From Seongchinamella sediminis (lineage in GTDB: Bacteria > Pseudomonadota > Gammaproteobacteria > Pseudomonadales > Halieaceae), in the NCBI RefSeq assembly GCF_003457605.1, contig NZ_QRAN01000024.1, positions 1 through 50,696 of the forward strand: a stretch of DNA of 50,696 nucleotides, written 5' to 3'. The notes under the pieces are model-generated. The model saw only the letters and a list, made by a program, of their open reading frames with translations. It did not search any database and was not told where the DNA came from. The position numbers and the translations under genes were made by a program. Shown here one piece after another: positions 16,604 to 24,896 of this stretch. Each line of letters starts with the position of its first letter. Position 1 is the stretch's first letter.

Positions 16604-18235
16604 TTATTTCCCGCCATCCTTGGGGAAGGCGCCTGTGAAGTCACTGGGCATGCCGGTCGTGAATTCGGAATTCCACGAGTCTAGCGAGATCGGCACGAAG
16701 CGCGGCTTGGCTTCGGGTTCAAACCGGATCGGTTGACCGGCGAAAACAGGAAGCAGCACATCGTCACGCACCGTAACCTGACCGTTGACGATCACAGCTT
16801 TCATGCCCGTTGAGGGGATCGCGCCCTTTTCGTAGGTTGAATTGTCCGTGAAGCGTTCGGGGTCGAACACCACGATATCGGCAACCATACCGGTCTGGAT
16901 GCGGCCGCGTTCCTGCATCGCTTTGAGGCCCGTATCGCCAAGATGCTTGGCCGCGTTGTAGCTGAGGATCGACATCAGCTGCATCATCGGGATGTTGTGT
17001 TCCCGACCAAGCCGGATCGTCGCACCACGGGAGCCTGCCGTGCGGGGGTGGGTACCGCCCAGTTTATCCATCGGGTAATCCCACGGGGCGTCGTACGGCA
17101 TGGCACCAACGCCATCGCTGGCCATGGTCACGCCCTTCAGCGTCAGCCATTTCCACTGGTCGTCAGCGGGCATCTTGAACACAACGACCGGCCGGGTCGG
17201 TTCGGAGGCGACGGTGGACTTGTAGGTTTCCTGGGTGTAGTACTTGCCTGTGACCGGATCCAGAATGGAATCTTCATAGCGATTGCCCAGGTCATCAACC
17301 CAGCTCTTGGGCTCCAGAAACTCCGCATTGATCGTGGTGGAGCCCGCAGCATAGGGATAGATTTCACCCCAGATGTTGAAACCCCTTTCCTGTAGCCCTG
17401 AAATCAATTCGTGTGTCACTCGCCAGCCCGGGTTGTTGAAGTGCAGGACGATCGCAGGCGCGCCGAGCGCGATTGCGTTTGCGATAAGTTCCTGTGCGCC
17501 GTTAACCTCGGTCGTGTCGTTGCCCAGCGTATAGCGTGTATGTGAGCCAGTCGGGCGGCCATAGCGTGCGCCAACCTTCTGCACCTCGAACATTTCGCGG
17601 GAAGAGATGCCCGCTCGCATATAGCCCGTGGTGCTGCCAATACCGGGTGCGCCAGCCTGCAGGCCCTTGTCAAGCTCCTGGAGAATCGCGTTGCCCTGTT
17701 CCAGGGTCGGGCGCGTCACGCTCCAGCCCGTTTTTGCCCGGGTTGTGTAAGCGGCTACGGGGCCGTTCAGCAGGTACTCGGCGCCGTCCGACCCATCGAG
17801 CACCATCGCACGGGCAAACTCGTGGCTGACCGCGCAGCCATAGTTGGCCCCGGTCACACCGGCACGCGCTTCATACCAGGCGGCAACATAGGATCCCGCA
17901 CAGCCCATCTCGAAATCCATGCTGCTGGTCAGACCGTCGCGCAACCCGAGCGAATAGCCGATAGGCATTTGAAAGTGGAAATGGGTGTCGATGAAGCCCG
18001 GCGCCACGATGTGGCCGGTGGCATCTATCGTCTCGGCTCCGCTAATCGCGTCCGGGGTGATCGCTACAATCCGGCCATCCTTGATACCGACATTGGCAAT
18101 GTCGTCGAACAGGGTTTCCGGGTCCATGACCCGGCCGTTGTTGATCACCAGATCATAGTCTTGCGCCAAGGCCGGCACGGTACACATGACGCCCATCAAG
18201 AGGGTCACGATCGTCAAATGTCTTTGCAGTTTCAT
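16604..18235 (-). CDS. exported D-aminoacylase-like amidohydrolase, paralog 3
   Basis: The 543-residue member of the tandem family keeps all candidate metal ligands: H85-F-H87, E109 and C112 in DFEMGCAG, the GSHTRYT histidine, VLHFNNPG and an Asp in MASDG. The start at 18235 gives a signal peptide (VPALAQD). The frame is open for 17 more codons upstream, but those lack hydrophobic or signal character. The segment after VASDG/MASDG (about residues 385-400) differs from paralogs 1 and 2. That segment normally lines the active-site mouth, so substrate range may differ. The gap to paralog 4 upstream is 76 bases and contains a GC-rich hairpin. Confidence 0.88.
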   Translation of the reverse strand: MKLQRHLTIVTLLMGVMCTVPALAQDYDLVINNGRVMDPETLFDDIANVGIKDGRIVAITPDAISGAETIDATGHIVAPGFIDTHFHFQMPIGYSLGLRDGLTSSMDFEMGCAGSYVAAWYEARAGVTGANYGCAVSHEFARAMVLDGSDGAEYLLNGPVAAYTTRAKTGWSVTRPTLEQGNAILQELDKGLQAGAPGIGSTTGYMRAGISSREMFEVQKVGARYGRPTGSHTRYTLGNDTTEVNGAQELIANAIALGAPAIVLHFNNPGWRVTHELISGLQERGFNIWGEIYPYAAGSTTINAEFLEPKSWVDDLGNRYEDSILDPVTGKYYTQETYKSTVASEPTRPVVVFKMPADDQWKWLTLKGVTMASDGVGAMPYDAPWDYPMDKLGGTHPRTAGSRGATIRLGREHNIPMMQLMSILSYNAAKHLGDTGLKAMQERGRIQTGMVADIVVFDPERFTDNSTYEKGAIPSTGMKAVIVNGQVTVRDDVLLPVFAGQPIRFEPEAKPRFVPISLDSWNSEFTTGMPSDFTGAFPKDGGK

Positions 18236-18263
18236 TGGTATCTCAATTTTGAGTTTGGTTTTC

Positions 18264-18301
18264 AGTGGGGGCGAACCACGCGCCATCGCTCAGCCCCCAC
18301 T
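18264..18301. other. GC-rich stem-loop between paralogs 4 and 3
   Basis: AGTGGGGGC (18264-18272) pairs exactly with GCCCCCACT (18293-18301) around a 20-nt loop. No T-tract follows on either strand, so it is not a standard terminator. It may act as an mRNA processing or stability site in the operon. Confidence 0.4.
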
Positions 18302-18311
18302 TGTCCTCGTA

Positions 18312-19973
18312 TTACGACTGGTCAGGGACAAATGTCCTGGGTTCGATAGAAATCTGGTCCAGACGGCCCTTTTCCATCACCGGGAAACGAATTGGCTTGC
18401 CCGGAAAAACCTTTTGCACCACGGAATCTTTCACCACCACGACGCCGTTCACCAGCACGTAGGGAATCCCGGTTGAGGGCAGCGCGCCCTTGCCTGGCTC
18501 GTAAGTGCTGTTGTCTGTGACCGTATCCGGGTTGAAGACAACGATGTCGGCATCGGCACCTACCTGCACCCGTCCCTTGGTCCTGAACTGGCTGATACCG
18601 CCCAGCTCGTCAAAGTACTTGGCGTGTAAATAGCTCAGCTTGGAGATAGCCTCCATCAAAGGCATGTTCTTTTCTTCGCGCACCATACGCAGTACTTTGG
18701 CCCGGGTACCTGCGCTGCGCGGGTGTACGGACTTGCCTTCATAGGGAGAATCCCAAGGGTAGTAGTTGAGGTTTTCATCCTGGATAGCCATACCGTCAGA
18801 GACGACGACCACTCCTGGCTGAGCCAGCCATTTAGCGATGGCTTCAGGCGAGTTGTTGTAAATCACAATCGCCCTGCCGGGATCATTCTTGCGTACGTCC
18901 TCATACATCGCTTTGTCCCAACGGGTGCCATCGAGATTCGCAACGTCTGAATAGGTGATCCCCATTTGAGCCATGCCTGCTTCCGTAAGAAGATCGGCAG
19001 AAGCAATGGTAGAACCGGCAGCATAGGGGTAAACCTCACCCCACACCTTGGCGCCTCTTTTTTCTCTTGCGTCGTTAATCATGGGAATGGTGTATTCCCA
19101 GTCCATGTTGCTGTTCAGGTGTGAAGCCATGAAAGGCGCATCCAAAACCATGGCATTGGCCAGCATTTCCTGAACGCCCAACTGCCCCTCATTGGGCGGA
19201 CGAACACCAGCAAAGCGTACATGTCCATTTGTAACCCGGCCGTATTTTGCCGCCAACTCCTGGTATTTATACAATTCGTATTGGGTAACACCCGTGGTCA
19301 TATAACCGACGGGAACGCCCACGCCCAAGGCTCCTTGGCGAAGGCCTTCGTCGACATAGCTCATAATCCGGGTCATTTGCTCTTTATTGGGCAAGGTGGA
19401 CGACCAGCCCGGCTTGCGCCCTTGTTTCTGTGCCTTTGCGGCTGCGGCACCTACCACACTACGGAACAGTTCGCCCATGTCATTACCCATAGCGGCAATT
19501 TCAGGACCGTCCAAAACCGATACACGGGCAAGCGTTGCGAGCACGACCATGCCGTAGTTGCTCTGGGTTTTGCCCTCGGCTTCTGCATACCATTTGGCAA
19601 TATCGCCGGCGCCTGACTCGAAATCCATCTGGGTGGTCAAACCATCCCGCAAATTAACCTTGCGACTAAATTGATCCGTGGCGTGCTGGTGCCCCTCGAT
19701 AAAGCCCGGTGCAACAACGTGACCCTTGGCATTGATGGTTTCTTTGCCCTTGATTGCGTCCGTGGTAATGGCAACAATCTTGCCGTCTTTTATCCCAACA
19801 TTGCGCACACCATCAAAGTTGGTCTCCGGGTCCATGACCCGGCCGTTGTTGATCACAACATCGTAGGTCTCAGCAAGAACCTGTGGCGAGATAGCCATCG
19901 CAATAATAGCAACAACGGTAAAAAGGGCCCGCTGGATATTCCCTGCTTCCTTTCTACGGCGACTTCGTTGCAT
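18312..19973 (-). CDS. exported D-aminoacylase-like amidohydrolase, paralog 4 (divergent)
   Basis: The 553-residue protein is more distant from paralogs 1-3. It keeps the NNGRVMDPET opening, H95-Q-H97, E119 in MDFESG, an NGHVRF histidine, a SHLNSN histidine and an Asp in VVSDGM. The cysteine found in paralogs 1-3 (GCAG) is absent: the motif reads GAGD. The N-terminus MQRSRRRKEAG is strongly basic before a hydrophobic segment ending VLAET, so export is likely. AGGAG four bases before the ATG at 19973 supports this start; an upstream ATG at 20012 is possible. It is the first intact gene of the minus-strand run that ends with the class C hydrolase at 9900. Confidence 0.85.
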   Translation of the reverse strand: MQRSRRRKEAGNIQRALFTVVAIIAMAISPQVLAETYDVVINNGRVMDPETNFDGVRNVGIKDGKIVAITTDAIKGKETINAKGHVVAPGFIEGHQHATDQFSRKVNLRDGLTTQMDFESGAGDIAKWYAEAEGKTQSNYGMVVLATLARVSVLDGPEIAAMGNDMGELFRSVVGAAAAKAQKQGRKPGWSSTLPNKEQMTRIMSYVDEGLRQGALGVGVPVGYMTTGVTQYELYKYQELAAKYGRVTNGHVRFAGVRPPNEGQLGVQEMLANAMVLDAPFMASHLNSNMDWEYTIPMINDAREKRGAKVWGEVYPYAAGSTIASADLLTEAGMAQMGITYSDVANLDGTRWDKAMYEDVRKNDPGRAIVIYNNSPEAIAKWLAQPGVVVVSDGMAIQDENLNYYPWDSPYEGKSVHPRSAGTRAKVLRMVREEKNMPLMEAISKLSYLHAKYFDELGGISQFRTKGRVQVGADADIVVFNPDTVTDNSTYEPGKGALPSTGIPYVLVNGVVVVKDSVVQKVFPGKPIRFPVMEKGRLDQISIEPRTFVPDQS

Positions 19974-20044
19974 AAATCTCCTTAAAGTGTATCCAGTAAT
20001 TGTTGTGGTCATTTCGACTTACTTCCGCGTGAGCTTGCGTTAGT

Positions 20045-20071
20045 GGGGCGCCCGCTCTGCCGGGGCGCCCC
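20045..20071. other. GC-rich hairpin downstream of the class A remnant
   Basis: GGGGCGCCC (20045-20053) pairs with GGGCGCCCC (20063-20071), giving a 9-bp stem with a 9-nt loop. It sits just after the stop of the deleted class A copy and before paralog 4. No T-tract follows, so termination is uncertain. Confidence 0.4.
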
Positions 20072-20087
20072 CAAGAGCGTTGCCTGT

Positions 20088-20237
20088 TTACTGCTTCGCC
20101 ATCCGCCCAACGTAGAAGTAGTCGAACAGCGATCGCGCGATCTCGGCAATCGCCCGGTCCCTGTCCGGCGAGGGGCCTGAAAATCACAAACAGATTGCCA
20201 GCAAAGTTCTGAACATAAGTTTCGCACTCTTCGTCAT
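20088..20237 (-). pseudogene. internally deleted class A beta-lactamase-fold gene
   Basis: The 3' part of this stretch (minus strand, ending in TAA at 20088-20090) encodes DRDRAIAEIARSLFDYF plus YVGRMAKQ. This is nearly identical to the C-terminus of the intact class A gene at 11499. At the 5' end an ATG at 20237, with AGGAAACC upstream, starts a signal-peptide-like MTKSAKLMFRTLLAICL that meets TGA and is out of frame with the C-terminal part. About 300 internal codons are missing. This is the scar of a former gene, probably a duplicate of the class A gene. It shows that class A copies have been tied to amidohydrolase paralogs on both sides of the run. Confidence 0.85.
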
Positions 20238-20607
20238 CCTGGTTTCCTCAACTGCTTGGATTCCATATTGCCTTGTGACACCTGGATCAGGGATACACCT
20301 GGCAAGAGTGGCAGCGCCCATGCGGTAGGCATAGACACCGCAGGCGTGCAATGCCTCTAAGGGGCCTCTTGCAGATAAGCCATCCCGGTTTTACTTCACA
20401 CCAACGGTAATAGTACGCAGGATATTGTACCTCAATCGTGAAATAACTTGATGAAAAGTTAACGGATAGAGTGGTCAAAACTCTGTGGTATTATGCTGTT
20501 ACTGTACCGGCACCGCATAGGACGGCCATTTACCATTGAGCGTCTTGCAAGCCACTAAATTCAAGGGATTTAATAACAGCCTGTTCCGCGAAGGCAACGT
20601 CAAACTG
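20238..20607. other. intergenic region between class A remnant and regulator
   Basis: This gap separates the minus-strand amidohydrolase operon from the plus-strand regulator gene. It should hold the regulator promoter and perhaps the operon promoter. The part from about 20400 to 20510 is AT-rich. Short open frames here show no family features. A TTG at 20536 could in principle start the regulator 24 codons earlier, but the extra residues look non-coding. Confidence 0.35.
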
Positions 20608-21899
20608 ATGAAAAACAGTACGGCTTTCATGTTCGGATCCTTTATGCTCGATTCGTCAGCGGGTCTGTTTCGCGATGACAGACTTGTGCCACTGCCGCCC
20701 AAGGAATTGGCTCTGCTGCTGTTACTGCTGGAGGCTCAAGGCCGGGTTGTAAGTCATAGGGAGATAGAAGAGGAGTTATGGCACAACCAGGTCGTGGCCT
20801 ATGCCTCGCTTGCGCGCTGTGTCTATTCGCTCCGAAAACTACTCGGTGCCGACGGCAAGAGCTACGTGGAAACAGTTCCCAAGCGCGGCTACCGCCTGGC
20901 CGTGGCGGTGAAAAAATTCGAGCCTTCCCAAACCAAATCTGCGCTCTCCGAATGTATCTCCACATTGCCTCTGGCCTATTCACATTACGCTGCGGGCGAC
21001 AGGGAAGCCAATGATCCCAGCCCTGCGGGGCAGGCACGGGCCGTTCTGTTGTTTCAAGAAGCCGCCAGAGTGGACCCCAATTTTGCGGCGGCACATGCGG
21101 CCGTGGCTGATACCAGAATGTACCAGCTTTTGCGTGGCGACCTGGTCCCTGCCGAAGGTCTGAAGCTTGGTTTGGAGGCTTGCCGGTGTGCCCTTGAAGC
21201 GAACCCCAAGCTTGTTCAGGGCTTGTCCATATTGGCCTGGCTCAAAGGCGCTATGCTGGGCGAGCTCGATGAGTGCATATCCTCCTCAATGAGGCGCTGG
21301 CAATCGATCCCGGGTATTCCCGCGCCTACGTTTATCGCTCCTGGATATTCCGGAACCAGGGTCTCGCCCGGGATAGTACCGTCGCCGCTCAGCGGGCGGC
21401 GGAGATAAATCCTCACGCCTTGCTCAACCGGCACAGTTACAGTTGGGCACTCTTTTGCAACGACCGTGTTGCAGAGGCGCTGGCGCATGAGGTGACTTTG
21501 CAGCGAATGTACCCGCTGGACGACGTCTCTCCGGCCTATGCGGGCATCTTCGCCGCGTATCTTGGAAGATATCGGGAAGCGCTCGCGGCAATTGAAGCGG
21601 CGATACACATCTCTGCAGGAAGGCCCGCGGTTTGCGCTGGTGCTGCCTATGTTTTCGCAAGGGCGGGTAAAATCGAGCGGGCCCTGCAGTTGGCAGAGGC
21701 CGCCGCGGCGGCCATTCTTCCTCGCGCACCCAGGCCAATACTGGCCCCGGCGTATGCCGAACTGGGCGATGTGGACCGCGCTTTGGAACTTTTGAGTGAG
21801 GCGCGTGATGAAGGTTGTGTCTGGTTCGGCCCCGCACGCCTGGATCCGCGGCTGGCCTCCCTGAAATCGGACGACAGATTCCTGGCCCTGTTTTCCTGA
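20608..21899 (+). pseudogene. winged-helix (CadC/OmpR-type) regulator with TPR domain, frameshifted
   Basis: The first frame (from ATG 20608) encodes a winged-helix DNA-binding domain: FMFGSFMLDSSAGLFRDD, LPPKELALLLLLLEAQG, then ELWHNQVVAYASLARCVYSLRK and VETVPKRGYRLAV. This is the OmpR/CadC-type output domain without a receiver. It runs on into helical TPR-like repeats. Near 21271-21276 the reading frame changes. The family sequence continues in another frame as HILLNEALAIDPGYSRAYVYRSW and on to 21899, ending DDRFLALFS, while the first frame degenerates and ends at 21408. One missing base at about 21274 would restore a protein of about 430 residues. It could be a recent mutation, a sequencing error or, less likely, programmed frameshifting. 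It sits between two amidohydrolase loci and is the likely local regulator. Confidence 0.75.
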
Positions 21900-21971
21900 A
21901 TCCTGAAAGACGCTTATCACAAGGAGCCCGGGACGACCCTCGCCCACAGCCGGGCGTTGCAGACATCCATA

Positions 21972-23624
21972 TCAGTGGATATGAATGTCCATGTCACCCA
22001 TTTGGACGGGCTGTGAGCCGGGCACGCCGCCGCCGCCAAAATCTATCGGTGATGCATAGTAGGTCTTATACCAGCCTTCAAGGGTGATAGGCTCAAGGCG
22101 GCTTTTGACTGGCTCAAAGCGAATCGGCTGACCGGGATTGACCCCCTTGAGTACCAGGGAATCCTTGACCACAATCACGCCGTTGACCACGACATACGGA
22201 ATTCCGGTGGAGGGGAGTGTTCCCTTTTCATAGGTGGCATTGTCGGTCACCGTGTCGGGGTCGAAAACAGTGATGTCGGCAACCATCCCCTCCTGCATGC
22301 GGCCCCGTTCCTGCATGCTTTTCAGACCCATTTCCCCGAGGGGACGAGCCGAGTTATAGCTGGACATTGCAACGATTTGCATAAGAGGAATGTTGTTTTC
22401 CCTGGCCAGCCGCAGGGCCCTGGCGTAACTGCCCGCCCCGCGCGGATGGGTGTTGGGCAGCTCGTCATAGGGCGTGTCCCAGGTCAGGTCGTCATCGGGG
22501 AGCATCGGCATGCCATCAGTGACCAGCGAGACGCCCGGCAGCTTGAGCCAGTCCACCACGGCCGACTCGGGCATCTTGAAAACAAGCACGGGCCTGACCG
22601 GCTCCTTCGCGATCATCCGGGCGCGTGTCTCCTGCGTGTACCACTCCCCTGTCTCTACATCCTGAATGGTGTCCTCGTACTTGTACCCCAGGGTCTCCAC
22701 CCACATCTCCGGCTCCAGGAAGACCGCGTTCAAGGCGGTGGAGCCGGCGGCGTAGGGGTAGATTTCTCCCCAGACGTTCATGCCGCGCTCACGCATCCGC
22801 ACCAACAATTCGTGCACCAGGTTGTAGCCAGGGTTGTTGAAATGGTTGGCCAGGGCCGGGGCTCCCAGGGCCGCCGCGTTGGCCAGCAGCTCCTGAATGC
22901 CGTTGGCTTCGGTGGTATCGGTGCCCGGGGTGTAGCGGAAATGGGCGCCGACCTGCCGGCCGTAGTGGCCCGCCAGGCGTTGTAGCTCGAAAAACTCACG
23001 CGCAGACACACCGTCGCGCATGTAGCCGACGGTCGATCCGATACCGAGTCCGCCGGCCTGCAAACCCTCGTCCAGGACCTGCAGGATTCTGTTGGCTTCT
23101 TCGAGGGTGGGCCTCCGGCAACACCAGCCGGTTCCTGCACCGCGGGTATCAACAGCTGAGCGTGTATCCTGGGCGCCCTCGAAGCCATCGAGAACCGTGG
23201 AACGGGCGAGCTCGTGGGCAACGGCCTGCCCGTAATTAACCTGGCTGTTTCCTGCCCGCGACCTGTACCACTGATCGATATAAGGACCATTGGTGCCGAC
23301 CTCGAGATCCATAACGCTGGTCCGGCCGTCGCGCAGGGCGAGCTTGTTTGACCAGGGCCGGTCGTAGTGCCAGTGGGTGTCGATAAACCCCGGTGCGACC
23401 ACATGCCCGGTGGCGTCGATGGTCTGCTTGCCGCTGATCTTGTCCTGGGTGATCACGGCGATCCGGCCCGCGCTGATGCCCACATTGGCAATACTGTCGT
23501 ACCTAGTCTCAGGGTCCATAACCCGGCCGTTGTTGATGACCAGGTCGTACTCCTCGGCGCCGCTTACCGAGATGACAACTGCTGCGGCTATAACGCCAAC
23601 CAGAGCTCTAATGCCTATCTTCAT
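21972..23624 (-). CDS. exported D-aminoacylase-like amidohydrolase, paralog 5
   Basis: The 550-residue member of the same family is separated from the tandem run by the regulator gene. It has a signal peptide (VSGAEEYD), H84-W-H86, E108 in MDLEVG, a GAHFRYT histidine, an ANHFNNPG histidine and an Asp in LVTDGM. The residue aligned with the cysteine of paralogs 1-3 is Thr111. The C-terminus has an added tail after the family end, rich in Gly and ending GDMDIHIH, which could bind metal. GAGG upstream of the ATG at 23624 supports the start. The gene is divergent from the BASS transporter gene, and a perfect 22-bp interrupted palindrome lies between them. Confidence 0.87.
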   Translation of the reverse strand: MKIGIRALVGVIAAAVVISVSGAEEYDLVINNGRVMDPETRYDSIANVGISAGRIAVITQDKISGKQTIDATGHVVAPGFIDTHWHYDRPWSNKLALRDGRTSVMDLEVGTNGPYIDQWYRSRAGNSQVNYGQAVAHELARSTVLDGFEGAQDTRSAVDTRGAGTGWCCRRPTLEEANRILQVLDEGLQAGGLGIGSTVGYMRDGVSAREFFELQRLAGHYGRQVGAHFRYTPGTDTTEANGIQELLANAAALGAPALANHFNNPGYNLVHELLVRMRERGMNVWGEIYPYAAGSTALNAVFLEPEMWVETLGYKYEDTIQDVETGEWYTQETRARMIAKEPVRPVLVFKMPESAVVDWLKLPGVSLVTDGMPMLPDDDLTWDTPYDELPNTHPRGAGSYARALRLARENNIPLMQIVAMSSYNSARPLGEMGLKSMQERGRMQEGMVADITVFDPDTVTDNATYEKGTLPSTGIPYVVVNGVIVVKDSLVLKGVNPGQPIRFEPVKSRLEPITLEGWYKTYYASPIDFGGGGVPGSQPVQMGDMDIHIH

Positions 23625-23689
23625 AAGATTTATCCTCTTGAACCGGACCTTCATCAACTGCCAAGACTAACGATTTCGATCTTAACACA

Positions 23690-23711
23690 TATATTTCGTT
23701 ATCGAAATATA
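23690..23711. promoter_or_regulatory. palindromic operator TATATTTCG-N4-CGAAATATA
   Basis: A perfect 9+4+9 inverted repeat lies between the divergent amidohydrolase 5 and BASS genes, 66 bases upstream of one start and 57 bases from the other. The core TTTCG-N4-CGAAA recurs upstream of the FAD oxidase (49164), partly upstream of bkdA1 (25540) and, with one mismatch, upstream of the XRE-cupin gene (50354). Confidence 0.6.
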
Positions 23712-23768
23712 CCAATTTGTCAGGCCGTTGCTGGAGGCAGCGGTTTTTGTGTCAACCAGGGGTCCAGA

Positions 23769-24599
23769 ATGGCTGATTTTTACGTAAGGCACGAATACTG
23801 GTTCGCGGCCAGCCAGCTGATTCTGGCAATGCTGGCATGGGCGCCACGCGCCACGCTGACTCCAAAGTATTTTCGCGACGTGGTGCTTGAACCCCTCGCC
23901 ATTTCGGTGGGCACAGCGATACAGCTGCTAGCCGTGCCTCTGGCTGCCTTCATCTTTTTGCGGTTACTGGGCGTGCACGACGGGCTGGCCGTAGGTATTG
24001 CCTTGATTGCCGCCATCCCGGGTGGCACCGTTTCCAATATTTTCACATTCTTCGCCTGCGGTAATGCCGCCCTGTCCATCAGTATTACCGCTGTCACAAC
24101 CCTGGCGTGTCTTGTATCCACACCTTTGATTCTCTCGCTGATGATAAGCCAGTACCTGCCGGCCGATTTCACCATGCCCAAAGCGCAGATAACACAGGAA
24201 ATCGCCCTTACGTTGCTGCTGCCGCTGGCAATCGGCATGTTATTTCTCTACCTCTACCCACGCAGCGCTCCCACCCTGTCCAAGTGGAGTATTCGCGGGT
24301 CTTTGCTGGGCATCATTGCAATTGTGGTTGGCTCCGCCATGGCTGGGCGCTTGACTATGACCGCATTTGGCTACAGCAATCTGCTGCTGATAGCGCTGTT
24401 TGTCGTATTCCTGTCTGCTGTGGGTTACCTGACTCCGAAGCTGGCGCTTTTATCGCGGCCCGAATCCAGCGCAATTGAGTTCGAAGTGATTGTGAGGAAC
24501 ATTAATCTGGGTGTTCTGATCAACGCCTCTATCTTTCCTGCCGCCGTTGCGGAAACAGCACAGCTGGGAAACACGGTGCTATTCACCCTTATACTGTAA
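23769..24599 (+). CDS. BASS-family (bile acid:Na+ symporter-like) transporter with premature stop
   Basis: The 276-residue integral membrane protein has about nine hydrophobic segments and the family blocks IALIAAIPGGTVSNIFTFFACGNAALSIS and EVIVRNINLGVLINAS. These mark the bile acid:sodium symporter superfamily. Members carry organic anions or oxoacids. The stop TAA at 24597-24599 falls where relatives have TLILYGALQL. Reading past it the same frame continues GALQLFIAAVLIFIYRR and stops at 24665, so a Tyr codon became TAA and the last membrane segment is lost. The start at 23769 matches the degraded second copy at 30584. Function of the shortened protein is doubtful. The gene is divergent from amidohydrolase 5, so uptake of its product is a reasonable guess. 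The 24600-24896 gap holds only the lost 3' end and no clear gene. Confidence 0.82.
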   Translation: MADFYVRHEYWFAASQLILAMLAWAPRATLTPKYFRDVVLEPLAISVGTAIQLLAVPLAAFIFLRLLGVHDGLAVGIALIAAIPGGTVSNIFTFFACGNAALSISITAVTTLACLVSTPLILSLMISQYLPADFTMPKAQITQEIALTLLLPLAIGMLFLYLYPRSAPTLSKWSIRGSLLGIIAIVVGSAMAGRLTMTAFGYSNLLLIALFVVFLSAVGYLTPKLALLSRPESSAIEFEVIVRNINLGVLINASIFPAAVAETAQLGNTVLFTLIL

Positions 24600-24896
24600 G
24601 GTGCCCTTCAGCTGTTTATAGCGGCGGTTCTTATCTTTATCTATAGACGATCCTCCAGGGCATAATCCTCACATTTCGGGGATCTCAAAGCGTGATCCAG
24701 AGCCTCGCCCCCAGCAGCGCTTTGGCTGCACAACTGGGGGGACAGCTGTCCCTCGATAGTAAATAGCCGCGACTCTATGAGACTCTGCGTGTTACCCCGG
24801 CCGGCATTGTGCAGCTTGGCGATACCGTTGGCGAAGCCGGAGCCAACGTGCAGCGGCGTGAAGGCGGGCTTGCCCGCGCTGCCGCGGGCGGGAATT

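Noticed and set aside
20287-20478. Small open frame on the minus strand in the regulator upstream gap
   Set aside because: No ribosome site, no family features, and an AT-rich region expected to hold promoters.
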